Assembly (NCBI RefSeq): GCF_017921975.2
Contig: NZ_JAGEMO020000009.1
Location: 1 to 64,000 of the forward strand
Length of the DNA stretch: 64,000 bases
Direction of reading: 5' to 3'
Source of the DNA: Hymenobacter terricola
GTDB lineage: Bacteria; Bacteroidota; Bacteroidia; Cytophagales; Hymenobacteraceae
The position numbers were made by a program, and so were the translations under genes. The notes beneath the pieces are model-generated. The model saw only the letters and a program-made list of their open reading frames with translations, did not search any database and had not been told where the DNA came from. Position 1 is the first letter of the stretch; the number at the start of each line of letters is the position of its first letter. Shown here one piece after another: positions 53,165 through 63,100 of this stretch.

Positions 53165-54111
53165 GCGTCCTCCTCCCGTTGCAAAGCTGCGCCAAAACCT
53201 GCCATCAGCTGGGCCATCGTGAAGGGGGGCGCCGGGGCCGATGCGGGGCCAGTTAAGGCTTCCAGCGCATCGTGCACGGTGGTTTCAGCGCGGAAAGAGT
53301 CTTTCGGAAATTCGGTTTCATTGTCCCGGAAAACGTCGCCCAGCGTGAGCGTGCGCAGCTGCAGGGCCAGCCGCTCGGCCGCGAAAAAACGATGTACAAA
53401 ATCACTGGCCGGCCTGAATAGCAGTTCGCGCGGCGTGCCCAGCTGCTGAATCTGCCCGGCATCGAGCAGCATAATCCGGTCGGCCAGCTCGAAAGCCTCC
53501 GTTACGTCGTGGGTCACCAGCACCACCGTTTTGCTGCGCAGCTCGTCCAGCTCCCGAAACTCGCGCCGGATGCTGGCCCGGGTAATGGGGTCGAGGGCGC
53601 CAAACGGCTCATCGAGGAGAACAATGGGCGGGTCGGCGGCCAGGGCGCGGGCCAGGCCCACACGCTGCTGCTGCCCGCCCGACAGCTGGTGCGGCAGCTG
53701 CCCGGCGTAGCGGTCGGGCGGCAGGTGCAGGCGCGTGAGCAGGACCGTGGTGCGCGCCGCGATGGCCGCCGGGGCGTGGCCCAGCAGGCGCGGCACCACG
53801 GCCACGTTCTCGGCCACGGTGTAGTGCGGCAGCAGTCCCACTTGCTGAATAACGTAGCCCATGCCGCGCCGCAGCAGCTCCGGGCGCTGGGTGAGCACGT
53901 TTTCGCCGTTGATTTCGATGGTGCCGCCGTCGGGCTCAATCAGGCGATTGAGCATTTTGAGCAGCGTGGTTTTGCCGCAGCCGCTGGGGCCCAGCAGCAC
54001 CAGCGTTTCGCCGGCCGCCACCTCAAACGACACGTCCCGCACCACGGCGTGCGCGCCGAAGGCTTTGTGGAGGCGCGAGGCGCGGATAACGGGCGGTTGC
54101 GGGTCGGGCAT
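53152..54111 (-). CDS. Betaine/choline ABC transporter ATP-binding protein (OpuCA/ProV type)
   Basis: 319 aa from the ATG at 54111. Walker A LLGPSGCGKTTLLKM, Q-loop YVIQQVGLLPHYTVAEN, signature QLSGGQQQRVGLARA, Walker B IVLLDEPFGALDP and the H-loop VTHDVTEAF. The C-terminal 70 residues lack the paired CBS domains of OpuCA that sense ionic strength, so osmotic gating should differ. Overlaps the permease gene by 13 bases and drives import of a compatible solute or its precursor. Confidence 0.9.
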   Translation of the reverse strand: MPDPQPPVIRASRLHKAFGAHAVVRDVSFEVAAGETLVLLGPSGCGKTTLLKMLNRLIEPDGGTIEINGENVLTQRPELLRRGMGYVIQQVGLLPHYTVAENVAVVPRLLGHAPAAIAARTTVLLTRLHLPPDRYAGQLPHQLSGGQQQRVGLARALAADPPIVLLDEPFGALDPITRASIRREFRELDELRSKTVVLVTHDVTEAFELADRIMLLDAGQIQQLGTPRELLFRPASDFVHRFFAAERLALQLRTLTLGDVFRDNETEFPKDSFRAETTVHDALEALTGPASAPAPPFTMAQLMAGFGAALQREEDAWKR

Positions 54112-54191
54112 GGCGGAGAGCAAGGTAAACCCGGCGGGCGCAATTGAGTTACAGCTACCGGCAAACTTCCGCCGGCCCGTTCCTTCCCGCT

Positions 54192-55316
54192 ATGCCTTTC
54201 CGCGTACTGATTTCGGCCCTGGCCGCCGCCCTGCTGAGCCTGGCCGCCGGCCTGCTCCGCGCCCAGGATGCTCCGGTCCCGCGCCCCGACCGGGCCAAGG
54301 TGCACACCTTCACCATTCCAAATTTCCGGACTGAAGGCGGCACCACCTTGCCCCAGGCCCGCGTGGTGTATGGTACCTACGGCCACCTCAACGCCGCCCG
54401 CGACAATGCCATCCTGCTGCCCTCGCACTACATGGCCGACCACCGCGGCTACGAGTGGCTCATCGGCCCTGGCAAAGCCCTCGACACCACCCAGGTTTTT
54501 CTGGTGGCTAGTGAGTTGTTTGGTAACGGCCATTCGTCGTCGCCCAGCAACACGCCCGAGCCTTTCCATGGCCCGCGCTTTCCGGTGATGACCATCCGCG
54601 ACAACGTGGCAGCCGTGCACCAGTTGCTGGCCCAGGACCTCAAAATAACCCGCCTGCGGGCCATTATTGGCTTTTCGATGGGGGCCCAGCAGGCCTTTCA
54701 GTGGGCCGTGAGCTACCCCACGTTTGCCGACCGCATTGTGGCCACCTCGGGCACGGCCAAAACCTACCCGCACGGCATCGTGCGGCTCGAAGGCCAGATT
54801 GCCGCCCTCACCGCCGATGCTGCCTTCAAGGACGGCGACTACACCGCGCCGCCCACCAAGGGCATCGAGGCCTTCGCCACCGTCTGGACGGCGTGGCTCT
54901 ACTCGCAGGAATGGTGGCGCCGGGAGCTGTGGAAAGCCGATAGCAAGCCCGGCACCACTTTCGAGCAGGTGCTGCACGAGTACCGCACCAATTTCATCCC
55001 CGGCGCCGACGCCAACGACCTGATTTTGCAGATGCGGACCTGGGAATCGAACAACGTCGGAGCCACGCCCGGCTTCGGCGGCGACGTAGAAAAAGCTTTA
55101 CGAAGCATCAAAGCGCCCATTTTGTACATGCCTTCGGAAACGGACCTCTACTTTCCGCTCACCGATGCGCGCTACGAGGCCGCCTTCATTCCGGGCGTGG
55201 TACTAAAGCCCATTCCTTCGCTTTGGGGCCACACCGCCGGCGCCGCGCCCAACCCCGCCGATGCGAAGTTTCTCAACGACAACATCAGCAGTTTCCTGGC
55301 CCCGAAGCGAAAATAG
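54192..55316 (+). CDS. Exported alpha/beta hydrolase, MetX (homoserine acetyltransferase)-like
   Basis: 374 aa from the ATG at 54192. Signal peptide MPFRVLISALAAALLSLAAG up to AQD, so it is secreted, unlike true MetX. Fold features: VVYGTYGHLNAARDNAILLP, ASELFGNGHSSSPSNT, IIGFSMGAQQAFQWAVSYP with the nucleophile Ser, PSETDLYFPLTDARY (acid Asp) and SLWGHTAGA (His). The export signal points to a periplasmic or extracellular esterase rather than Met synthesis. A terminator follows. Confidence 0.82.
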   Translation: MPFRVLISALAAALLSLAAGLLRAQDAPVPRPDRAKVHTFTIPNFRTEGGTTLPQARVVYGTYGHLNAARDNAILLPSHYMADHRGYEWLIGPGKALDTTQVFLVASELFGNGHSSSPSNTPEPFHGPRFPVMTIRDNVAAVHQLLAQDLKITRLRAIIGFSMGAQQAFQWAVSYPTFADRIVATSGTAKTYPHGIVRLEGQIAALTADAAFKDGDYTAPPTKGIEAFATVWTAWLYSQEWWRRELWKADSKPGTTFEQVLHEYRTNFIPGADANDLILQMRTWESNNVGATPGFGGDVEKALRSIKAPILYMPSETDLYFPLTDARYEAAFIPGVVLKPIPSLWGHTAGAAPNPADAKFLNDNISSFLAPKRK

Positions 55317-55347
55317 CACCCGGAAATTTTGGGGTGAAAAAGCCAGG

Positions 55348-55370
55348 GAGGCGCAGGTTTGCGCCTCTTT
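55348..55370 (+). terminator. Terminator after the MetX-like gene
   Basis: GAGGCGCA (55348-55355) and TGCGCCTC (55360-55367), loop of 4, then TTTATT. Confidence 0.75.
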
Positions 55371-55431
55371 ATTGAACAAAACAGTCTTGGAAAGCACTGG
55401 CCCCGTGCTGCCGCTCAGTGCCGGTGGAGCC

Positions 55432-55800
55432 TTACCACAGGCGGATATCGGTGATGCCCGAAGGAATCGGGGGGATGTCGCTAAAGCCTAGCACGCACCA
55501 GTTGGGCTGCACGCCAAACAGGCCGCCTTCGAGCACGTAGCTCACCCAGCGGGTAATGTTTTGGCCGGTGTATTGACCCGCTTCGGGGTCAAACTCTCGC
55601 AAGAGCAGGACGTCGCCGACCTGAAAGTTCTGGTCTTTTTCGCGCACATCGAAAGGCTTGTTGCCGGCCTTCACCGCCGCAAAGCAGGAAGGCCAGGTCA
55701 TGAGTTCGTGGGTTTGCCGGTGAGCGGGGTCGGCGATATGGAACTGGGGGATAAACTGCTCGGGTAATGCGGTTACATTAGTAGTCATGGCGATGGTCAT
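55432..55800 (-). CDS. DUF3850 domain protein
   Basis: 122 aa from the ATG at 55800; a second ATG at 55788 is equally possible. The core follows the DUF3850 pattern: HELMTWPSCFAAVKAGNKPF, DVREKDQNFQVGDVLLLREF, DPEAGQYTGQNITRWVSYVL and FGVQPNWCVLGFS. DUF3850 is related to ASCH/PUA-like RNA-binding folds and is common in phages and mobile regions. No other phage genes lie here. Function unknown. Confidence 0.78.
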   Translation of the reverse strand: MTIAMTTNVTALPEQFIPQFHIADPAHRQTHELMTWPSCFAAVKAGNKPFDVREKDQNFQVGDVLLLREFDPEAGQYTGQNITRWVSYVLEGGLFGVQPNWCVLGFSDIPPIPSGITDIRLW

Positions 55801-56328
55801 TATTGAAGGGGAACCCACTTTGGGCAGAGCAGTGCGCTGGGTTGGCGGAGAATCTGCTGGGGTTCGGAGCTGAAATTCAGCCGGAAATAGCGGGCTTAAT
55901 TACTTGAAGATAGTCAATAAAATAGGGACAAGCTTTTTTAACGTTAAGAATATCAAGGAGGTTCCCTCGTAACTGTCCTTCACAACATCTGTGCCGGGGT
56001 CGGCCAGTGGATTGATTGTCAGCCAGTAGTCCGGAGTGCAAAGGTTTCGCCAGCCTCAACGGAACAGCAACCGCTATTTGGTTACCACTTCGCCCCGGCC
56101 ATTGGGCGAAAAGCGCCGTAGCCACTGCCGCGAAAGAAACCGTCGGACCGGCAAAAAGATTATCTGCGGGCCCAGTCAACCACTGAGCCGCCTTGGGTTA
56201 AACCATCGTCCCAACGCGTCAGCAGCAAACAATAGTGCCGCTGCGGGCTTCTTTTGCCGTCTGCGGCTCCGGTCGCGGCCGTCACGCACACTAGCTTCTT
56301 CTCCTCACTCCAAACGTCGCTTGCTTCT
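55801..56328. other. Intergenic region without visible genes
   Basis: 528 bases between the starts of the DUF3850 and DUF1028 genes. Frames across it lack family features. It is locally richer in A/T near 55890-55970 and must contain both divergent promoters. I see no RNA gene or repeat in it. Confidence 0.5.
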
Positions 56329-57321
56329 ATGCTGCTCAAATACCTTCTGCCCCTGTTGTTGCTTGTGTTGCTGCGCCTGCCGGTGGCGGCGCAGTTCTAC
56401 TCCGCCACCGACCCGTTTGCGCACACCTTCAGCATCGTGGCGCGCGACCCGGCCACCGGCGAAATGGCCGTGGCCGTGCAAAGCCACTGGTTTTCGGTGG
56501 GCACGTCGGTGAGTTGGGGCGAGGCCGGCGTAGGCGTGGTGGCCACGCAGTCGTTCACCAACAAGTCCTTCGGCCTGCGCGGCCTGGCCCTGCTGAAAAG
56601 CGGCAAATCGGCCCAGCAGGCGCTCGATGAGCTACTGACCAATGACGAAGGCCGCGACGTGCGCCAGGTGGCCATCCTCGACAACCAGGGCCGCGTGGCC
56701 ACCCACACCGGCAAAAAGTGCGTCGACATGGCCGGCCACCAGCAGGGCAGCCAGTTTTCGGTGCAGGCCAATATGATGCTCTCCGACAAAATATGGCCCG
56801 CCATGGCCAAGGCCTACGAGCACAATGCCCAATTACCTCTCGCTGAGCGGGTTTTAACGGCTCTCGATGCGGCCCAGGCGGCCGGGGGCGACATTCGGGG
56901 CCGTCAGTCGGCCGCGCTGCTGGTGGTGCGCGGCACCGCCACCGAAGGTCCCTGGGCCGACCGCCTCATCGACCTGCGCGTGGACGACAGCGCCGCCCCG
57001 CTCCCCGAGCTGCGCCGCCTGCTCAGCCTCAACCGGGCCTACGACCACATGAACGCCGGCGACCTGGCCGTGGAGAAAAACGACATGCCCAAAGCCATCC
57101 AGGAATATCAGGTCGCCGAAAAAATGTTTCCCCAGAACCTGGAAATGAAGTATTGGCACGCCATCACGCTGGCCAACAAGCAGCAGGTGCCCGCCGCGCT
57201 GGCCCTGCTCCGCCCTATTTTCAAGCAGGAGCCCAACTGGCGCACTCTCACCGAGCGCCTGCCCAAAGTAGGCCTGCTCACCGTGACCAGCGCCGAGCTA
57301 AAGCAGATTCTGGCGCTGTAG
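56329..57321 (+). CDS. Secreted DUF1028 protein with TPR-like tail
   Basis: 330 aa from the ATG at 56329. Signal peptide LLPLLLLVLLRLPVAAQ. DUF1028 (Ntn-hydrolase-like) core: HTFSIVARDPATGEMAVAVQ, SHWFSVGTSVSWGEAGVGVV, TQSFTNKSFGLRGLALL, VATHTGKKCVDMAGHQQG and AAQAAGGDIRGRQSAALLVV. The C-terminal 80 residues (NRAYDHMNAGDLAVEKNDMP, YWHAITLANKQQVPAALALL) look like two TPR units. Function unknown. The stop codon sits on the edge of an inverted repeat. Confidence 0.85.
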   Translation: MLLKYLLPLLLLVLLRLPVAAQFYSATDPFAHTFSIVARDPATGEMAVAVQSHWFSVGTSVSWGEAGVGVVATQSFTNKSFGLRGLALLKSGKSAQQALDELLTNDEGRDVRQVAILDNQGRVATHTGKKCVDMAGHQQGSQFSVQANMMLSDKIWPAMAKAYEHNAQLPLAERVLTALDAAQAAGGDIRGRQSAALLVVRGTATEGPWADRLIDLRVDDSAAPLPELRRLLSLNRAYDHMNAGDLAVEKNDMPKAIQEYQVAEKMFPQNLEMKYWHAITLANKQQVPAALALLRPIFKQEPNWRTLTERLPKVGLLTVTSAELKQILAL

Positions 57322-57438
57322 AGACGCATATTTGCGTCTTGCCGTTGAACGAAGCAGCGGCTCGGCCTCCTGAGTCTCGTCGTTGCTGCTATTTGCCTCG
57401 AACGAATGGTCAACGACGAGACGCAAATATGCGTCTCT
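57320..57438. repeat. 20-bp perfect inverted repeat after the DUF1028 gene
   Basis: AGAGACGCATATTTGCGTCT (57320-57339) and its exact complement at 57419-57438, 79 bases apart. Each arm contains its own small palindrome GACGCATATTTGCGTC. The left arm starts inside the stop codon. Confidence 0.85.
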
Positions 57439-57449
57439 GCAATCGTCCT

Positions 57450-57650
57450 ATGAAACACTACTTTTCCCTCTTCGCCGGCCTGCTGCTGGCCGGTTTCGGC
57501 ATCAGTGCGCCTGAGCTGGGCTACGACGACTACGCGGGCCTCGATGTGAAAGGTAAAATTGTGGTGATTGTGCGGGGTGCGCCACGCATGTTTGCGTCCA
57601 CGGTGGCCTCGGCCAGCCAGGATTTGGCGGGCGCTCACCTCACCCCCTGA
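57450..57650 (+). pseudogene. Relic of an exported M28-type peptidase (signal peptide and part of the PA domain)
   Basis: 66 codons from ATG 57450: a signal peptide (HYFSLFAGLLLAG) joins directly to FGISAPELGYDDYAGLDVKG and KIVVIVRGAPRMF, the signature start of the PA domain of M28 aminopeptidases, which normally lies well over 100 residues further on. After about 57632 the frame enters a palindromic element and stops. So both an internal deletion and loss of the catalytic domain have occurred. Confidence 0.65.
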
Positions 57651-57780
57651 CCCCCTCTCCCGCGGAGAGGGGGCACCGGTCATGTGCTATGCATCAGCAA
57701 AAAGGCTCTTTTTTATATTTCGGACAAGAGTTGTTAGGCTCCCCCTCTCTGCGGGAGAGGGGGCCGGGGGTGAGGTGAGC
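57633..57780. repeat. 148-bp palindromic element (type 3)
   Basis: Terminal arms GCTCACCTCACCCCC and GGGGGTGAGGTGAGC are perfect, with inner arms CCCCCTCTCCCGCGGAGAGG and CCCCTCTCTGCGGGAGAGGG. It sits at the break point of the peptidase relic and just after the convergent pirin gene. Confidence 0.85.
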
Positions 57781-57789
57781 GGGACGCAG

Positions 57790-58662
57790 TTAGTCCGCAA
57801 ACTTCCCCATCGCGCCACCCTCAAAATCGGCAATGGCCTGCACCAATTCCTTATTCGTGTTCATCACAAACGGCCCGTAAGTGGCCAGCGGCTCCTCAAT
57901 TGGCTCGCCGGCCAGCACCAGGATAATGCTGTAGGCCGAGGCGGCGATTTGCACGGCGGGCGAGTCCCAGCCCAGCACCACCAGCTGCTGGGTGGCGGCG
58001 GGGCGGTTGCCGTTGAGGGTCACTTCACCGCGCACCACGTAGAGGCCCACGTTGTAGTCGGCGGGCAGGTTCAGGGTGAAATCCGTGCCGGCGGTCAGGT
58101 GCACATCGAGCATGGTGATGGGCGAGAAGGTGGTGGCGGGGCCACTCACGCCTTCGTAAGTGCCCGCGATGACGCGGATGAAGCCTTTACCATCCGGCGT
58201 GGGCAGGGTTTTGATGACGGCCGAGGGAATGTCCTGGTAGTTGGCGGGCACCATTTTGTCCTTCTTCGGCATATTCACCCAAAGCTGCACCAGCTCCAGC
58301 GTGCCGCCCTGGCGCGTAAACTCCTTCTCGTACAGCTCCTCGTGGAGCAGGCCGGCGCCGGCCGTCATCCACTGCACGTCGCCGGGGCCGATGTTGCCCG
58401 CGTGGCCGGCCGTGTCGCGGTGGGCCAGCACGCCCTGGTACATTACGGTCACGGTTTCGAAGCCGCGGTGGGGGTGGGGCGGCGAGCCCAGCGGCTTGTC
58501 GCTCGGCGGCACCGTCATGGGCCCGATGTGGTCGATGAGCAGGAAGGGGCTGAGCTGGCGGATGCGCGGCCCCGGCATTGGGCTCGTCACCTGAAAGCCG
58601 TCGCCGACGGCTTTTTTGTTGCCGTCGATTACCTGGAAGATTCTGCGAAAAGGAGTGTCCAT
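57790..58662 (-). CDS. Pirin-family protein
   Basis: 290 aa. Two cupin halves; the N-terminal one has the metal ligands in PPHPHRGFETVTVMYQG and GAGLLHEELYEKEF (three His and a Glu). Further motifs: FLLIDHIGPMTVPP, GDVQWMTAGAG and LELVQLWVNMPKKDKM. Bacterial pirins include quercetin dioxygenases and regulators of pyruvate metabolism; no single role can be assigned. Length normal. Confidence 0.92.
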   Translation of the reverse strand: MDTPFRRIFQVIDGNKKAVGDGFQVTSPMPGPRIRQLSPFLLIDHIGPMTVPPSDKPLGSPPHPHRGFETVTVMYQGVLAHRDTAGHAGNIGPGDVQWMTAGAGLLHEELYEKEFTRQGGTLELVQLWVNMPKKDKMVPANYQDIPSAVIKTLPTPDGKGFIRVIAGTYEGVSGPATTFSPITMLDVHLTAGTDFTLNLPADYNVGLYVVRGEVTLNGNRPAATQQLVVLGWDSPAVQIAASAYSIILVLAGEPIEEPLATYGPFVMNTNKELVQAIADFEGGAMGKFAD

Positions 58663-58963
58663 GAGGTGTAGGAGTAAGGAGGGGCGGGGCGAGCGTCAGG
58701 CCGTTGCCTGATAAAGCGTTTGGGTTCAAAATAGTTATCCGTTTGGCGCTGGCTGGGCCACCTTTTTTGAGGGCCTTACGGCTATGCCTATCACAATCGG
58801 TTTCGGTAGTTTAGCTGTAAAATGGGTTATAAATCAAATGGTTGTACCGGTGGGGTGCGCTTCTATATTTACGCGAAATCCCGGCCGGCTACCAGTGCCG
58901 CCCTGCCTTTTGGGCCGTTGGCTCGGGCCCTGAAATTGGCCTTCCAAACCCTAAAATTCCCCC
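58663..58963. other. Divergent intergenic region, pirin / GH43
   Basis: 301 bases holding both promoters. TAGTTTAG at about 58807 is one base off the TAnnTTTG box in the GH43 direction, without a convincing -33 partner. Nothing else recognised. Confidence 0.4.
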
Positions 58964-60070
58964 ATGCTCAACTCATCAAAAATGAAAGCCCCGGCTGCCG
59001 TGCTTGCCACTTCCCTGGCGCTGCTGGGTGCGTGCCAGAGCAACAGCACCAAGTCGGAAACCACGGCCACCACGGCAGCTGTAAAAGCCGATTCTACGGC
59101 GAAAAAGCCCTTGTCGGAACCGCTGGTCCGGGATATTTACACGGCCGACCCGTCGGCGCACGTCTTCGCGGGCAAGATTTACATCTACCCGTCGCACGAC
59201 ATCGAGTCGGGCATTCCGGAGAATGACAAGGGCGACCATTTCGCCATGAAGGACTACCACATTCTGTCGATGGACAGCATCAACGGCAAGGTTACGGACC
59301 ACGGCGTGGCCCTGTCCGTGGCGGATATTCCCTGGGCCGGCCGCCAGCTGTGGGCGCCCGACGCGGCCTTCAAAAACGGCACCTACTACCTCTACTTCCC
59401 GGTGAAGGACAAGCAGGACGTGTTCCGCATCGGGGTGGCCACCAGCACCTCGCCCAGCGGCCCGTTCAAGCCCGACGCCACGCCCATCGCGGGCAGCTTC
59501 AGCATCGACCCGGCCGTGTTTGCCGACACCGATGGCAAGGCCTACATGTACTTCGGCGGCCTCTGGGGCGGCCAGCTCCAGCGCTGGCAAACCGGCAAAT
59601 ACAACGCCAACGCCCCCGAAAAAGAACCCACCAGCGACGTGCCCGCCTTCGGCCCCCGCGTGGCCAGGCTCAGCGCCGACATGAAGCATTTTGACGGCCC
59701 GGTGCAGGAAATCAAAATCCTGGACGAAGCCGGCAAATCCCTGCTGGCCAGCGACAACGAGCGCCGATTCTTCGAGGGGGGCTGGCTGCACAAGTACCGG
59801 GGCAAGTATTACTTCTCCTACTCCACCGGCGACACGCACCTGCTGGTGTACGCCACCGGCACCTCGCCCACGGGCCCCTTCACCTACCAGGGCGTGATTA
59901 TGGAGCCCGTGCAGGGCTGGACCACCCACCATTCCATCATCGAGGTGAAAGGCAAGTGGTACATCTTCTACCACGACACCCAGCTCTCGGGCAAAACCTG
60001 GCTGCGCAACATCAAAGTCACCGAGCTGAAGCGACGGGCCGATGGCGGGATTGAAACGATTGTGCCGTAG
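58964..60070 (+). CDS. GH43-family glycosidase lipoprotein
   Basis: 368 aa from ATG 58964 (or 58982). Lipobox LLGAC at about residue 24, so anchored in the outer or inner membrane. Five-bladed propeller motifs of GH43: DIYTADPSAHVFAGKIYIYP (base Asp), RQLWAPDAAFKNGTYYLYFP, SFSIDPAVFADTDGKAYMYF (pKa-modulating Asp), RRFFEGGWLHKYRGKYYFSY (acid Glu) and TTHHSIIEVKGKWYIFYHDT. Likely releases arabinose or xylose units from plant polysaccharide. Single gene with its own terminator. Confidence 0.9.
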   Translation: MLNSSKMKAPAAVLATSLALLGACQSNSTKSETTATTAAVKADSTAKKPLSEPLVRDIYTADPSAHVFAGKIYIYPSHDIESGIPENDKGDHFAMKDYHILSMDSINGKVTDHGVALSVADIPWAGRQLWAPDAAFKNGTYYLYFPVKDKQDVFRIGVATSTSPSGPFKPDATPIAGSFSIDPAVFADTDGKAYMYFGGLWGGQLQRWQTGKYNANAPEKEPTSDVPAFGPRVARLSADMKHFDGPVQEIKILDEAGKSLLASDNERRFFEGGWLHKYRGKYYFSYSTGDTHLLVYATGTSPTGPFTYQGVIMEPVQGWTTHHSIIEVKGKWYIFYHDTQLSGKTWLRNIKVTELKRRADGGIETIVP

Positions 60071-60084
60071 GCGGAAATCTAACA

Positions 60085-60129
60085 GCCAAAAAAAGGGCCG
60101 GACGCTTAGCGCCCGGCCCTTTTTTTGGC
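60085..60129. terminator. Bidirectional terminator between GH43 and the protease
   Basis: GCCAAAAAAAGGGCCGG (60085-60101) and CCGGCCCTTTTTTTGGC (60113-60129) are perfectly complementary. Seven T follow the stem on either strand. Confidence 0.93.
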
Positions 60130-60140
60130 TTGCTGGTAAG

Positions 60141-63100
60141 CTATTCCAGCACGAGGTGGCGGGCCACGGGCGTGCTACCGGCCGGCACGTAAAGCAAGTC
60201 GTAGAGGCCGGAGGCGAGGACCGGGCGCAGGGTGTGCTCCAGCGCCCCGCCGGTTTGCTGCACCTGCTCCTGCCACACCACACGGCCCAGCGCATCCACC
60301 AGGCGCAGGCTCACCTGGCCGGTGAAGGCGGGCAGGCGCAGGTTCAGGGCCGTGCCGCCGGGGGTGGGGTTGGGCCAGGCTTCGAAGCCCACGGCGTTGG
60401 CCGCCGAAGTCATCGAAAGCGGGGTGCTGCTCAGCTGCACGTTGTCGAGGTACAGGTAGTTGCCGTGGCCGTTGCTGCCCACAAAGCGAATAACCACCCG
60501 GTTGCCGGCGTAGGGCGTCAGGTCCACCGTTTCCTGGCGCCATTCGGCGGCCGTGGTTGGCACAAAGCCGGGCTTGCTGGCACCGGTGGGCAGGGTGCCC
60601 AGCGCCCCTTTGGCATAGGGCCGGCCCAGAATGGCGCCCGTGCAGGCGCTGGCAATCTGCACAATGAGCGAATCATTGGCGGTAACGGGGCCGCCCGCTA
60701 CGCTGGCATAGGGCCGGTAGGCTACGTCAAATTTGAGGGTGGCCGAGGCGTTTGTGGTCAGGTCGAAAGTTGGCGTGTATACTGCCGGATGGCTGCCCAC
60801 CGTAGGGTCGTCGGCGAATGGCGCGCGCAGGGCCCGGCTGGCCGAACCCAGGCGGCCAAAAATACCGTCGACCAAGGCCCACGGCAAGGCCGGAGCCGGG
60901 GTAACGAACGACCAGCCGCCTGGCAGCGTCGTCGCCGCGTTGAAAGTTTCGGTGAAGGACGAAGGCAGGGGAGCCCCCACCAGCACCACGATTGAAGTGG
61001 TGGCACTGCCAAACGCATTGCTCACGGTGAGGGTGGCAGTGTAGCTGCCGGCCGTGGCGTAGGTCACCGCGCTGGGGTTTTGTGCAGCTGAAGTGGCCGG
61101 CAGGCCTCCCGGAAAACTCCACAGGAAAGTGCCCGGGCAGTATAGCGCCGAGCTGCCAAACGTGACCGCGCCCCCACGGCAGACGCTGAGATTGGTGCTG
61201 GTGATGGTTGCTACCGGTGCGCGGCCATATATCACCACCACGCCGGTATCGGTGCGGGCCACGGTGCCGGCCGCGTTGGTTACGCTCAGCGTCACGCTGT
61301 GGTGGCCGGGCGTGTTGTAGGTCACGTTGGGGTTGGGCAGGGTGGAGCTGGCCGGCGTGCCCCCCGCAAATGTCCAGGCCCAGGCCGTGGGCCGAAACAG
61401 CGACGAGTCGGCGTATTGCACCTGCAAGCCGGGGCAGCCGGTGGTGGGCTGGCTGTAGATGTACAGCGGCGCGGGGGCCGGGATGCGGCTGCCCACCACA
61501 ATGTCATCAAACACCCGGCCGGCGCGGTTGGAGAAGTTGGCGGCCGTAGCGCCCCCGCGGCCGTACTGCTGGAACTTGATGCGGATATCATTGCCCAGCG
61601 TCAGGCTGTTGGCCGTGGCAAAGGCCGTCAGGTCCACTGATGTGGTTTGGAAAACGGTGGTGGCATTGATGCCGGTCAGGTCGACGACGCGGTACCAGGT
61701 GGTGCCGCCGTCCACGCTCAGGGCCACGCCATCGGTGTTGCTGTGGCCCGCAAACTGCGCGGGCATCGGCTCATCCGTTTCAGCCCGGTACTTGCGCTCG
61801 CGGAACGTCAGCCGCAGGTTGGTGGCCGCCGCGCCCTGCAAAAACAGCGTGGCCTCGTTCAGCGAAAACACCGAAGTGATGTTCGGGTAAGCGTCGAGCA
61901 GCAAACCCTGGATGCCCGAGGCAGGCGCCAGTGTCGATACCTGGGTGCGCGCCGCGCCGGTGCCTTCCACCCGCCAGCTCACCGGCAAAGCTCCTTTTTC
62001 GAGGTCCTCCACCAGGGGCGGCGTGGCCGCCACCACCGGGCCATACAGGGCCGTGAAGGCATCAACCAGGCCGGCGCCGGTGTACGGGTCGGCGGCCGAG
62101 GTGCCGGGCAGGAGGCGGGCGCTGCCCAACAGGCGGCTATACACCTGGGCGGGCGTGAGGGTAGGCTCGGCGGAGCGTAGCAGCGCGGCTACGGCCGCCG
62201 CGTGCGGCGCCGCTGCCGAGGTGCCAAAGAAATTGGCGAAACCATCACCCTCGTAGTCGTAGCCAAAAAACGTCGTGTTCGTGCCGTCGATTGAGGCGAT
62301 GTTGGGTTTTTGGCGAATGGCCGGGGTGCTCAGCGCTGCCCCGGTGGGAGAGAACAGAAATGGCAGCGGGCCGCCTTTCGAGGTGAAGCCTTCCTTGACG
62401 CGCTGGTTGTAGTACGGCACGGCGGCTACGGACATAGCCTCAGCGACGGTATTGTGGCCAAAGGTGGTGCTGCTGGACGTGTTCCACTCGGCAATAGGGA
62501 CCGCGCTGCCGTTGTTCGCATTTATGTACTTGACGCGAGTGGGCATGGCCCCGCCTTTCAACACGACGACCAGGTCGAAAGTGGTGGTGCCGGTGGTCGC
62601 CGTCGCGTTGGTAAAGGACATGAATTCAAGGGGCGTCTGGGTGAGCAGGTTGCGCGAGCTGCTCCGGGCCACGGTATCCACAACCCCGGTACTGCTTACC
62701 GCAAGTAAATACATGTCGAGGTCCGTCCGCACCCCGTTGGTAGTGTAAAACGGGTCGGACCATTGCAGATAGGGCCGGAATCTGACGCCGTTGCCTATCG
62801 TGAGCCGCTGCGTCAGGTCAATGGTCGTGCCCGACACGTCGAAGTTGAGGCAGCGCACGCCGTTGGCGTTAGCCACAAACTGCGGGGCGGCATTCTCGTA
62901 GCTGTTGTCGGCATGGTTGCCGGCCGACGAAAAGTAAGCCACTCCTCGGTTGGTTACCACGTCGGTAATGGCCTGGGCAATGACCCCATCCTGAAACATT
63001 GGCTCAGCAAAGTAGAATATATCGTCCACAATCACCTTACAGTTGCCAATGGCCGGGTTGGCCAGGTCGCGGATATATTGGGCAAAGACTCCTTCGCCGC

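Noticed and set aside
54192..55316. Homoserine O-acetyltransferase of Met synthesis
   Set aside because: The protein has a signal peptide and no Met genes are nearby, so only the fold, not the role, is supported.
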